DNA from: CAYYJM01 sp964471755
Lineage (GTDB): Bacteria; Planctomycetota; Planctomycetia; Gemmatales; Gemmataceae
Reading direction: 5' to 3'
Assembly: GCA_964471755.1 (NCBI GenBank)
Contig: CAYYJM010000022.1
Coordinates: 1-41,030, forward strand
Length of the DNA: 41,030 nucleotides
The translations under genes and the position numbers were made by a program. The notes under the pieces were generated by a model. The model did not search any database. It had not been told where the DNA came from and saw only the letters and a list, made by a program, of their open reading frames with translations. This document shows, one piece after another, positions 18,669 through 26,572 of this stretch (position 1 is its first letter; the number at the start of each line of letters is the position of its first letter).

Positions 18669-19379
18669 TCAGGCGGCGGCTTCACTGGTCGTCGCGTCGG
18701 GCCAGCGGGGCGACCGGATGCGTCCCTGCACCCAGTCCTCGGCCAGGTCGGTCGCCGTGTTCAGGCTCTGCTCGATCTTGAGGCGATACTGTTCCATGGC
18801 CACCTTGCCGAGATCCCGTGGCACATGGATGACCGGAGCGCCGACGACGCGCAGATGCGTGAAGGGGCGGGGCAGGACGGTTTGATCCCAGCTCTTCGCT
18901 CGCCAGGCCCGACCGAAGGCGATGCCCAGCGGCACGATGCGCATCTGCGACCAGGAGGCGAGGTAGGCCAGGCCGCGTTTGACGACGCGACGCGGCCCTC
19001 GAGGGCCATCCGGGGCGATGGTGATGTGCGAGGTCTTTCCCAGGGCGATCAGTTCCTCCAGGGCATCCATCCCGCCGTTGGAGGAGGAACCGCGGATCGT
19101 CTTGACGCCGCAATGATTGGCGAGCTTCGAGATGAGTTCGCCGTCCGCGCTGCGACTGGTCAGGAGGCTGGCCGGAGCCGCCGAACTGAACTTGCCCAGG
19201 GACAGGAGGTTCTCGTGCCAGAAGGCGTAGATGAAGCGTTCCGAGGTGGTCGGATCCCAGGGATCGGTGGCCTGGCCGAGGTTCTCGACGCGGCAAATGA
19301 TGGTGCCCATCCAGGCCCGCAAGACCCCGGCCCCCAGGAAGGCCGCGAGGTTGATCATCCACGGCTGGCGGAGCTTCAT
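18669..19379 (-). CDS. DUF374 lysophospholipid-acyltransferase-like protein (LpxJ type)
   Basis: DUF374 proteins are membrane-associated acyltransferases. Members from Helicobacter and Campylobacter (LpxJ) add a late acyl chain to lipid A, so that role is likely here. The 236 residues show the family motifs in order: AFWHENLL, SRSADGELISKLA, TIRGSSSNGG, and ITIAPDGPRGPRRVVKRGL. A hydrophobic N-terminal helix (about 8-25) would anchor it. The ATG at 19379 has GGGAGG 8 bases upstream. It is the first gene of a two-gene unit with the HtrB-type acyltransferase and diverges from the ATPase gene at 19584. The motif order makes the family assignment sure; the lipid A role is inferred from the family and the neighbour. 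Confidence 0.9.
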   Translation of the reverse strand: MKLRQPWMINLAAFLGAGVLRAWMGTIICRVENLGQATDPWDPTTSERFIYAFWHENLLSLGKFSSAAPASLLTSRSADGELISKLANHCGVKTIRGSSSNGGMDALEELIALGKTSHITIAPDGPRGPRRVVKRGLAYLASWSQMRIVPLGIAFGRAWRAKSWDQTVLPRPFTHLRVVGAPVIHVPRDLGKVAMEQYRLKIEQSLNTATDLAEDWVQGRIRSPRWPDATTSEAAA

Positions 19380-19535
19380 GGCTCGTGCCTCCCTATCGGT
19401 AAACCGGGATCAGGACCACGCGATGGTCGTATCGGCTACCGAGCGAGGCGAACTTGAGGGGAGTTTGCTTTCTGTCCGGATTCTTTGGCCTGGTGCGATT
19501 TTTCGCGATGAGAGCGTCTGTCGGGCTCGTCCCCC

Positions 19536-19541
19536 TACAAT
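19536..19541 (+). promoter_or_regulatory. Candidate -10 box upstream of the MoxR-like ATPase gene
   Basis: TACAAT matches five of six -10 consensus positions, 43 bp before the ATG at 19584. No convincing -35 hexamer lies 16-18 bp upstream, so this is weak evidence. The 204-bp divergent gap shows nothing else clear. Confidence 0.3.
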
Positions 19542-19583
19542 GGAGGTGTTCCCTGACCTCGATTCATCGGAGACACACTCAGG

Positions 19584-21002
19584 ATGTCCTCCCCGGCGCG
19601 ACCCAGCACACTCCGCCAGCTGCGCGACAGCGGCTGGAAACCGAAGACCGTCAAGGCCGAGATTCGCGACAATTTCCTGCGCATGCTCCGCGACGGCGTG
19701 GAACTCTTTCCCGGCATCGTCGGTTACGAACACACGGTCATCCCGGAGATCAACCTCGCCCTGATCTCCGGTCACGATCTGCTCTTCCTCGGCGAGAAGG
19801 GCCAGGCCAAGTCGCGCCTGATGCGACTGCTCGTCAACTTCCTCGACCCGGTCATCCCCTACCTCGACCATCCCGGCATTCCGGTGCATGAAGATCCGTA
19901 CCACCCGATCACCGCCGCTGGCAAGCGTGTCCTCGCCGAGTTGCCGGCGGAGGAGGTCCGCATCGGCTGGTGGCCGCGCGAAGAGCGCTATGCCGAGCGG
20001 CTCGCTCCGGGGACGAAGTTCGCCGACGTCATTGGCGAGATCGACCCGGCCAAGCTCGCCGCCGGCACCAGCATGGCGACCGAGGAGGCCCTGCACTTCG
20101 GCCTCATCCCACGCATGCACCGCGGCATCTTCGCCATGAACGAGATCCCCGAGCTGGACGAACTCGTGCAGGTCGGCCTGTTCAACATCCTCGAAGAACG
20201 CGACGTTCAGATCCGCGGCTACCCGGTTCAGTTCGATCTCGACGTGCTGATCCTGTTCAGCGCCAATCCGGCGACGTTCAACCGCTCGGGCAAGGTCATT
20301 CCGCAGCTGAAGGACCGCATCGGCAGCCTGATCCAGACGCACTACCCGCTCCAGCGCGACCTCGGCATCGAGATCATGGAGCGGGAGGCGGCCATCGACC
20401 TCGGCGGCGAGTTCCCCGTCGTCGTGCCGCACTTCATGAAGGAGATCATCGAGCAGATCAGCATGGCCGCCCGCAAGTCGAAGTACGTCGATCACCAGTC
20501 CGGCGTCAGTGCCCGGTTCTCGATCGCCAACTACCGGACGATGGTGGCCAGCGCTCGTCATCGCGGCGTGCGTCTGGGCGAGAAGCCGGCCGTGCCCCGG
20601 ATCAGCGATCTGGGACATCTCTACGCGTCATCGCTGGGCAAGCTCGAACTCGACATGATGGGCAGCCAGCAGATGACCGAGAAGCAGGTGCTGGAGGCCC
20701 TGATCGCCGACGCGATCCGGACGGTGTTCGCGGAATACATCGAGAAGGGCGGCCTGGAGGAGATCGCCCAGGTGTTCGGCAAGGGCGTCAAGATCGAAGT
20801 CGGTGACATGCTGCCGTCATCGCACTACGCCGAGCGCCTGAAGCGTGTGCCGAAGGCGTGGGAGAAGGCGTTCGAGGTCAACGCGGCGACGAACGAGGCG
20901 ATGCGGGCGAGTTGCGTTGAGTTCGTCCTCGCGGGGCTGTATTCGAGCGATCGCATCTCGCGCTCGCAGAAGCACGGGCGGATCACGTACGAGATTCGGT
21001 GA
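19584..21002 (+). CDS. MoxR/magnesium-chelatase-I-like AAA+ ATPase
   Basis: A 472-residue AAA+ ATPase resembling the ChlI-like proteins that pair with a VWA partner (the Mycobacterium Rv0958-Rv0959 type). The P-loop is GEKGQAKS at residues 70-77, with alanine where many P-loops have glycine before the lysine. The Walker B-like stretch is GIFAMNEIPELDELVQ (N186, E187), followed by ILEERDVQIRGYPVQFDLDV, the sensor-1 type SANPATFNRSGKVIPQLKDRI, and the C-terminal helical lid. Such pairs act as metal-insertion or protein-remodelling machines; the true substrate is unknown. The ATG at 19584 is preceded by GGAGA. The VWA gene follows 163 bp downstream on the same strand, separated by a palindromic repeat cluster, so the two are probably functionally linked though not tightly spaced. 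No magnesium chelatase H subunit or chlorophyll genes are present, so chlorophyll synthesis is not implied. Confidence 0.9.
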   Translation: MSSPARPSTLRQLRDSGWKPKTVKAEIRDNFLRMLRDGVELFPGIVGYEHTVIPEINLALISGHDLLFLGEKGQAKSRLMRLLVNFLDPVIPYLDHPGIPVHEDPYHPITAAGKRVLAELPAEEVRIGWWPREERYAERLAPGTKFADVIGEIDPAKLAAGTSMATEEALHFGLIPRMHRGIFAMNEIPELDELVQVGLFNILEERDVQIRGYPVQFDLDVLILFSANPATFNRSGKVIPQLKDRIGSLIQTHYPLQRDLGIEIMEREAAIDLGGEFPVVVPHFMKEIIEQISMAARKSKYVDHQSGVSARFSIANYRTMVASARHRGVRLGEKPAVPRISDLGHLYASSLGKLELDMMGSQQMTEKQVLEALIADAIRTVFAEYIEKGGLEEIAQVFGKGVKIEVGDMLPSSHYAERLKRVPKAWEKAFEVNAATNEAMRASCVEFVLAGLYSSDRISRSQKHGRITYEIR

Positions 21003-21142
21003 TTCATTTAGCTCTTCATTTAGCCGCCGGCTTGCCGGCGGGTATTGGCGACGAAGACCCCCGGTAAACCGGGGGCTAAATGAAGCGGCTTGCCGGCGGG
21101 TATTGGCGACGAAGACCGCCGGCAAGCCGGCGGCTAAATGAA
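21003..21142 (+). repeat. Palindromic repeat family A, cluster of two overlapping copies
   Basis: One nearly full copy (21015-21084, 70 bp) is followed by a shortened one (21085-21142); they share the end CTAAATGAA. The full element runs TTCATTTAGCCGCCGGC..., a conserved spacer GTATTGGCGACGAAGACC, then the inverted arm ending GGCTAAATGAA. Each arm is itself a palindrome: CCGCCGGC-TT-GCCGGCGG in the intact arm, and a variant CCCCCGG-taaa-CCGGGGG in the first copy's right arm. A broken extra end TTCATTTAGC sits at 21003-21012. It starts right after the stop codon of the ATPase gene (21000-21002) and fills nearly all of the 163-bp gap. Confidence 0.9.
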
Positions 21143-21165
21143 GAGGCCGGTTCAATGGAGTGGCC

Positions 21166-22872
21166 ATGACCACGCGCCGCGATGACCTGGGTGGAATCAT
21201 CCACACCTACCAGAAGTACGACCCGGTCGAGTTCCCCAGCCCGACGGCCGAGCCGCCGGATCTGGTCTCGCCGGCGTTCGAGCACCTGCTCCACTTCGGC
21301 TCGTTTCGCGAGTTGACCGAGGAGGAACTCGCCAACGCCGTCCGCATCGACCCGAGCCAGATCCGCGGCTTCATGCTGCCAATCGAGGCGTTGCTGGAAC
21401 TGCTCCGCGAGCGGAAACGAAAAATCCTCGAAACCTACGAGACGGACACCGTCCAGCGCGACGCCCACCAGGCGTTTCACACGCCGGCCGAGCAGGTCAA
21501 GCCGCCGGAGAAACTCCGCAAGCGGTTCGACGAGGCGGTCCAGGAAGAACAACTGGCCGACCTCGAACGACTCTGGTATCGCTCCGACGACGAGAAGGGT
21601 CCGTTCGCCCGGTCGCTGCTGAACCTCATCGAACGACTCGGCGACAAATACCAGGTCGATGAACTCGCCGGTAAGTACGAGTTCACTGGTGACAGGGGTA
21701 TGTCCATTCCCGAGGCGATCGAGATCAAGAAGGAACTGGAGGCGATCGACCGGCTGCTGAAGCAACTGGAGGAGGCGAAGCAGACGGGGCAGATCGGCAT
21801 CATCGACATGGAGGAACTGGCCGAGTTCGCCGAACCGGGCGACATGGAGCAACTGTCAGCGCTGCAGCAGCAGATCCAGGACTACTTGCGTGAGCAGGCC
21901 GAGAAGCAGGGCCTCGAACAGGGGGCCAACGGCAACTTCCAGCTCACGCCAAAGGCGTACCGCCTGTTCCAGTCGAAGCTGCTGGCCCGGATCTTCGAGC
22001 AGATCCAGGCATCGCGCTCCGGCCGACATCAGGGAGCGATCGTCGGCGAGGGAGCCGTCGAGATGCAGGCGACGAAGCCGTACGAGTTCGGCGACTCGAT
22101 CACGCACATGGACATCGCCGGCTCGTTCATCAACGCGCTGGTTCGCCAGGGACCGGGCACGCCGGTGCGACTCAAGGGCGAAGACATCGCCATTCACAAG
22201 ACGCGCAACAATCCCAAGTGCGCGACGGTCGTCCTGCTCGACATGTCCGGATCGATGCGCTACGACAGCATGTACGTCAACGTCAAGCGTCTGGGCCTGG
22301 CCCTGGATGGCCTCATCCGCACGGAGTTCCCCGGCGACTACCTCCAGATCGTCGAGATGTTCACCTTCGCCAAACCACGGCACATCACCGAGGTGCCGCG
22401 ACTGATGCCGAAGCCGGTGACGATGTTCGACCCGGTCGTCCGCCTGCGCGTGGACATGAGCGACCCCGACCGCAGCGAGGCGATGATCCCGCCACACTTT
22501 ACGAATATCCAGCACGGCCTGAACCTGGCACGGAAGTTTCTCGTCAACCAGGACACGAAGAACCGACAGGTGATCCTCATCACCGACGGCCTGCCGACCG
22601 CCCACTTCGAGGGCCAGCATCTGTATTTGCTTTATCCGCCCGATCCACGCACGGAGAACGCGACCCTGCGCGAGGCGATGCTCTGCGCTCGCGAGGACAT
22701 CACGCTCAACATCTTCCTGCTGCAAACGTGGAACCAGACGCGCGAGGACGTGCAGTTCGCGTATCGGATGGCGGAGAGTACGAAGGGCCGGGTCTTCTTC
22801 TGCGCCGGCCGGGAACTGGATCGGTACGTCGTGTGGGATTACGTCTCACGGCGGAAGTCGATCATCAGCTGA
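21166..22872 (+). CDS. VWA-domain protein, partner of the MoxR-like ATPase
   Basis: A 568-residue protein with a von Willebrand A domain at about 350-560. Its MIDAS metal site is DMSGSM (D356, S358, S360) followed by RYDSMYVNVKRLGLALDG. The domain also has ITDGLPTAHF and ends near the C-terminus at YVVWDYVSRRKSIIS. The first 350 residues are helical, rich in glutamate and glutamine, with coiled-coil-like stretches (DMEQLSALQQQIQDYLREQA). This layout matches VWA partners of MoxR/ChlI-like ATPases, in which the metal-binding domain recruits the substrate. The ATG at 21166 has GGAG 5 bases upstream; the GTG six bases earlier has no good spacing. A hairpin of repeat family B follows 7 bp after the stop. 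The cellular target is unknown. Confidence 0.9.
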   Translation: MTTRRDDLGGIIHTYQKYDPVEFPSPTAEPPDLVSPAFEHLLHFGSFRELTEEELANAVRIDPSQIRGFMLPIEALLELLRERKRKILETYETDTVQRDAHQAFHTPAEQVKPPEKLRKRFDEAVQEEQLADLERLWYRSDDEKGPFARSLLNLIERLGDKYQVDELAGKYEFTGDRGMSIPEAIEIKKELEAIDRLLKQLEEAKQTGQIGIIDMEELAEFAEPGDMEQLSALQQQIQDYLREQAEKQGLEQGANGNFQLTPKAYRLFQSKLLARIFEQIQASRSGRHQGAIVGEGAVEMQATKPYEFGDSITHMDIAGSFINALVRQGPGTPVRLKGEDIAIHKTRNNPKCATVVLLDMSGSMRYDSMYVNVKRLGLALDGLIRTEFPGDYLQIVEMFTFAKPRHITEVPRLMPKPVTMFDPVVRLRVDMSDPDRSEAMIPPHFTNIQHGLNLARKFLVNQDTKNRQVILITDGLPTAHFEGQHLYLLYPPDPRTENATLREAMLCAREDITLNIFLLQTWNQTREDVQFAYRMAESTKGRVFFCAGRELDRYVVWDYVSRRKSIIS

Positions 22873-22879
22873 CACGACA

Positions 22880-22925
22880 CCGCCGCGCAGGCAAGGGAAA
22901 GAAAGACCCTTGCTTGCGCGGCGGG
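22880..22925 (+). repeat. Hairpin repeat family B, copy 1
   Basis: An 18-bp inverted repeat (left CCGCCGCGCAGGCAAGGG, right CCCTTGCTTGCGCGGCGG) around a 9-nt AAAGAAAGA loop. The single mismatch becomes a G-U pair in RNA. It begins 7 bases after the VWA stop codon and ends 10 bp before the stop codon of the convergent gene, so it could end transcription from both sides. It shares about 16 bp per arm with the copy at 28418. Confidence 0.85.
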
Positions 22926-22935
22926 CTAACACGGA

Positions 22936-23745
22936 TCACTTGTCGCGAACGACGAGTTTGATCCGCTCGATGACCTTGCCCTCCTGAGTGTAGCGGGCGG
23001 TGATCTCCGTGCCGACCTTGATGTCGGCGAGTTTGATTGGCGTCCGACCATCATAGACGGCGACGTCCTTGCTGAGGGTGAATTCGCGATCGAAGGCCCG
23101 GCCCTCGCCCTGGATGGTCAGGACCAGTTCACTCGTGGCCGGGTTCAGGCTCTTGACGACACCCCGCGTGTTGACGCGCCGGCCACCTTGCTGGGGCGGC
23201 CGCTTCTCGCCGTCGCCGTCGCCCCGGCGAACTTCCACCGACACGACCTTGTCACCGGCCGTCGTGTACTTGAGCAGGACGACGCCGCGAGCGGGCAGGT
23301 CGGCGAGGTTCGCCTGCCGACCATCGACAAAGACGCCGCAATCCTTCGTCAGAGTGACGACATCAACCTGACCTTCCTGGCCGACCTTGAGCGTACCGGC
23401 CGCCGCGTCCACGGCGAGGAGGCGACCCTTCAGGATCTTGCCCTCGACGGCCACGCTCTGCACGTCGGCCACGCCTGGCGGACAGGCGATCTTGATCCGC
23501 ATGCCGACCTTCAGATTCTCGATCTTCGCCGGCTGACCATCGATCGTCACCTTCGTGTCACGCAGGAAGCTGAAGTCTCGCGGTGTTGGGTTTTCGCCGA
23601 CCTTCAGCGACAGTGTGCCGACCTTCGCATCGACGGCGTTGATGACGCCCTGGAACGTGTCCACCGCCCGTTCTTTTCTCTCGTCGGCCCACGTCCAACA
23701 GGCCAGACTCGCGACCGTCAGCAGCACCAGAGTATATCGCAGCAT
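22936..23745 (-). CDS. Secreted protein with three repeated beta modules
   Basis: A 269-residue protein starting with a signal peptide (MLRYTLVLLTVASLACWTWA), which sets the ATG at 23745; AAGGA lies about 7 bases upstream. After the signal there are three copies of a roughly 65-80-residue module resembling DUF5666-type repeats. Module 1 is near 33-90 (GVINAVDAKVGTLSLKVG ... KVTIDGQPAKIENLKVG). Module 2 is near 105-170 (GRLLAVDAAAGTLKVGQEG ... GVFVDGRQANLADLPARG). Module 3 is near 195-265 (GVVKSLNPATSELVLTIQG ... VAVYDGRTPIKLADIKVG). Each has a GTL/VDG-type turn and ends in a basic or Val-rich strand. A charged linker (RRGDGDGEKRPPQQGGRR) separates modules 2 and 3. Function is unknown. It diverges from the LysR gene and converges with the VWA gene. 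Confidence 0.85.
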   Translation of the reverse strand: MLRYTLVLLTVASLACWTWADERKERAVDTFQGVINAVDAKVGTLSLKVGENPTPRDFSFLRDTKVTIDGQPAKIENLKVGMRIKIACPPGVADVQSVAVEGKILKGRLLAVDAAAGTLKVGQEGQVDVVTLTKDCGVFVDGRQANLADLPARGVVLLKYTTAGDKVVSVEVRRGDGDGEKRPPQQGGRRVNTRGVVKSLNPATSELVLTIQGEGRAFDREFTLSKDVAVYDGRTPIKLADIKVGTEITARYTQEGKVIERIKLVVRDK

Positions 23746-23866
23746 GGGGTTTCCTTCTTCTCGGGACAGGGGAATCATCTGCCAGGTTATGCCACCTCGT
23801 CGAGCGGCGGCACGAAAAAAGACGGCGATTTCCTGGATCGACCCCTGACCTTTGCGACGGCGAAAC

Positions 23867-23894
23867 TTGTCTTTCGCGTCCATTCAGCTATCCT
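23867..23894 (+). promoter_or_regulatory. Candidate promoter of the LysR-type gene
   Basis: TTGTCT (23867-23872) and TATCCT (23889-23894) lie 16 bp apart with four of six matches each. The start near 23901 gives a leader of about 43 nt before the ATG at 23944. It lies in the 198-bp divergent gap shared with the secreted protein gene, where LysR-type proteins often bind. Confidence 0.4.
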
Positions 23895-23943
23895 ACGAGA
23901 AAGCAAGAAATCCAGTCTCACGTCTCGACAGGAAGATTCACCC

Positions 23944-24924
23944 ATGCCACGTCCCGAAATCATTCTGACCCCCGAGTTGCTGCGGACCTTCGTGACACTG
24001 GTGCGTTGTGACGGTTCCGTGTCGCGCACGGCCGAGGCTCTGGACATCAACGAGGCGAGTGTCTCGAAACGAATCAAGCCGTTGCACACCTCCGGCAAGG
24101 GAACCCGCTCCGGCCGGCTGATCTGGCTGCGCAAGGAGGGCAAGACGTTCTATCCGACCGCCGAGGGGAGTGCCGTCTACGATCTGGCGATCGACCAGTT
24201 ACGGCGCTGGGAACTGTTCACGGCCTTCGCCACGTCGGAGCGGCTGCCGGTGGTCAGCTTCGCCTGCGGTCAGGAGGCGGTAACCGGCTTCGTCCGCGAC
24301 GCGGTCAAGAAATTCCACTCGTCGAATCCCGACGTGATGCTGCGCCTCTCGACGCAGCGCGGCCGGGACCGGATCTCCGGTGTCGCAGGCGGTCAGTTCG
24401 ACCTGGCCGTGGTCGGCCATGACGCATCGGCGATCCAGCGCATCGCCCGTCGTGATCTGTACGTCGAGGAACTGTTCAACGATCCACTTCTGCTCGTCTG
24501 TTCTCCGCGAGCGCGCTGTGCGGGACCGTTCGAGGAGTTGCCCGAGGAGGGCGTGACGGCCGAGCAGGTGCGGATGCTGCCGCTGGTACTGCCGGAGACC
24601 GACGCGGGCATCCGGCAGGAGTGGTCGCGTTTGCTGGAGAAAGCCCACGTCACGGCCCTGCCACGCCTCGTCTGCGAGGTGGGCGGCTGGGGCGTCATTC
24701 TGCAGTTCGTGCAGGATGGTCTGGGTGTCGGCCTGGTGCCGCGTTCGGTCCTGATGCGTGGCGGGGCCAAGCTGCCGACGCGTCGGTTGCATCCGAGCAT
24801 CACGCCGGAGAACGCGGTTCGCCTGATCGCTCGCCCGCGTCCGTCGGGCGAACCGGAACTGACCGAGGAAGGGGAGAAGTTCCTGGCCGTTTTGCGCGAC
24901 GCCACCCAGTCATTGCGGGAATGA
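23944..24924 (+). CDS. LysR-family transcriptional regulator
   Basis: A 326-residue DNA-binding regulator. The winged helix-turn-helix at about 8-80 includes LTPELLRTFVTLVRCDGSVS and TAEALDINEASVSKRIKPL, the LysR recognition region. The effector domain follows at about 90-310, with typical periplasmic-binding-like strands (PVVSFACGQEAVTGFVRDA, FDLAVVGHDA, LGVGLVPRSVL). LysR proteins usually bind a small ligand and control a divergent gene, here possibly the secreted triple-module protein at 22936. The wing between residues 50 and 65 (HTSGKGTRSGRLIWLRKEG) is longer than in most LysR proteins. The ATG at 23944 has AGGAAG upstream. It converges with the protease gene, with 17 bp between the stops. 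The ligand cannot be told from sequence. Confidence 0.9.
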   Translation: MPRPEIILTPELLRTFVTLVRCDGSVSRTAEALDINEASVSKRIKPLHTSGKGTRSGRLIWLRKEGKTFYPTAEGSAVYDLAIDQLRRWELFTAFATSERLPVVSFACGQEAVTGFVRDAVKKFHSSNPDVMLRLSTQRGRDRISGVAGGQFDLAVVGHDASAIQRIARRDLYVEELFNDPLLLVCSPRARCAGPFEELPEEGVTAEQVRMLPLVLPETDAGIRQEWSRLLEKAHVTALPRLVCEVGGWGVILQFVQDGLGVGLVPRSVLMRGGAKLPTRRLHPSITPENAVRLIARPRPSGEPELTEEGEKFLAVLRDATQSLRE

Positions 24925-24941
24925 GGTTGGCCGGGAAGTCC

Positions 24942-26414
24942 TCAACGTGCCAGCTTGACCCGCTCGACGTGTCCCTCGGAGTTGACGTAGGTCAGTTCGA
25001 GGTCGCCGCGCACGGCTGCGGCGGCCTTGTAGAACTCGGCCGGGGTGGTCACCGGCGTCCGGCCGACGTGGGTGATCAGATCGTCGATCTGCAAGGGAGT
25101 CGCGGCGGCGGCACTTCCGGGTCGGACCTCGCTGACCAGGACGCCGGACTGGATCGGTCCCCGGTTCCACGGAAGGAGTACGTTCCGCTGATTGAGCAGG
25201 CTCGACCAGTCCACACGCAGGCCGGCCACCGGATCCGGGTGATTCGTCGCGATGCTGGGCATCGGCACCCAGTACCTGGCCAGGGTCACGCGCACCGTGC
25301 GCGGAACCGCCCCCGGCCGTTCGCGGTATTCGATCTCGACCGCCGAGCCCGCCAGGCGCGTGCCGATGAGCAGGAACAGATCGTCCAGGTCGTTGACGGG
25401 CTCTCCGCCAACGCCGACGATGACCGCCCCACTGGGGAGCCCGGCCCGGTCCGCCGGCGAGCCGTCACTGACACGGGTGACGCCCGCTCCTCGACCGAAG
25501 GGCGCTGCCTGGAGCCCGACTCCCAGGAAGCCGTACTCGACCTCCTCGCCCTTGAGCAGCACGCTGATGATCCGCTGTATCCCCTGATCGAAGGGGATGA
25601 CGAAGCCGCCGGGAACGTCGCTGCCCAGGACGGCCGCATGGGCGGTTCGCAGACCGACCACCTCGCCCCGGAGGTTCAGGACGATCCCGCCGCTGGTCGG
25701 CAGATTCAGACGCGACTCGATCTGCAAGAGGGTGCCGTGATGATGCAGTGTCAGACGGGTGCGGTCGGTTTCCTCGGGTGCGGGCAGCCGACGACGCAGG
25801 GCTGTCACCATGCCCCAGGACGCCGTCGGCGTCTGCTCGGCCCCGGCCACGAACGGGCTGTCGAGCAGGAGGACGAGTTGGCCCTTGCGAACCGCACCGC
25901 CGTCGCCGAGTCGGGCCGCTACCAGGCCCTCCGGCGGATCGATCAGCTTGAGCATGGCCAGGTCGCTACGCGGATCGAGCGCGTGGATGTCGGCGTAGCT
26001 CCCCTTGCCGCCGGGCAGCTTGACGTAGAGCTTGCGAGCCCGGGCGATGGCGTGGGCGGCCGTGAGGATCAGCCCGGACTTGTCGAGGATCACCCCCGTC
26101 GCCATCGCTTCGGGGACGTGGCGCGGGCCGGCCAGATCGAGATCCAGGATCAGGCGTTTCCCGGCCGTGTCGGCGGCCGGCACCTTTGCCAGCAGGCCGG
26201 CCGCGTCGTAGCGGCCAAGCGTGCCCGGATGCTTCGCGTCGGGAGCCGGATAGCGATCGCTCCGACCGACGAAGATCGCGACGACGCTCCGGTCGGCCTG
26301 GCCGATGGCCTTCTGAAACTGGCGATCGATTGCGTCGATCTCGGGCGGAACCTGGGCCCGAACCAACGAGCTGGAGCCGGTCAGGATCAGGAGCAACACG
26401 TACGCGAACCGCAT
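24942..26414 (-). CDS. Exported trypsin-like serine protease with two PDZ domains (HtrA/DegP-like)
   Basis: A 490-residue protein. The ATG at 26414 begins a signal peptide (MRFAYVLLLILTGSSSLVRA) and follows GGAGG closely; an in-frame start 41 codons upstream lies in the promoter region. The trypsin-like domain has the triad H121 (TAAHA), D151 (SDLAMLKL) and S241 in PTSGG, where most HtrA proteins have GNSGG. Two PDZ domains follow at about 300-375 (GFLGVGLQAAPFGRGAGV, GLPSGAVIVGVGGEPV) and 405-490 (GVLVSEVRPGSAAAATPLQ, DDLITHVGRTPVTTPAEFY). A role in quality control of exported proteins is likely from family knowledge. The Asn-to-Thr change next to the catalytic Ser keeps the Ser-Gly-Gly. It diverges from the lipoprotein gene at 26573 with a 158-bp gap. 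Confidence 0.9.
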   Translation of the reverse strand: MRFAYVLLLILTGSSSLVRAQVPPEIDAIDRQFQKAIGQADRSVVAIFVGRSDRYPAPDAKHPGTLGRYDAAGLLAKVPAADTAGKRLILDLDLAGPRHVPEAMATGVILDKSGLILTAAHAIARARKLYVKLPGGKGSYADIHALDPRSDLAMLKLIDPPEGLVAARLGDGGAVRKGQLVLLLDSPFVAGAEQTPTASWGMVTALRRRLPAPEETDRTRLTLHHHGTLLQIESRLNLPTSGGIVLNLRGEVVGLRTAHAAVLGSDVPGGFVIPFDQGIQRIISVLLKGEEVEYGFLGVGLQAAPFGRGAGVTRVSDGSPADRAGLPSGAVIVGVGGEPVNDLDDLFLLIGTRLAGSAVEIEYRERPGAVPRTVRVTLARYWVPMPSIATNHPDPVAGLRVDWSSLLNQRNVLLPWNRGPIQSGVLVSEVRPGSAAAATPLQIDDLITHVGRTPVTTPAEFYKAAAAVRGDLELTYVNSEGHVERVKLAR

Positions 26415-26495
26415 TTCGCCACCTCCCGCGTGATCTGTCCGTTGTACCGCAACGGAGAGCGGAACGCCAGCGGTGAAGACGGTCCAGAATTCGTC

Positions 26496-26501
26496 TTGAC
26501 G
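26496..26501 (+). promoter_or_regulatory. Possible -35 box for the lipoprotein gene
   Basis: TTGACG, five of six consensus matches, lies 71 bp before the lipoprotein ATG in the divergent gap. The -10 region 17-19 bp downstream (CATATCC) is a poor match, so the promoter is uncertain. Confidence 0.25.
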
Positions 26502-26572
26502 TGACGGCCCGGCCTCGGCATATCCCTGGACTCGCACGAAAAGGGTCCGTCGCGCCGGAGGGGGAGGGGCGT

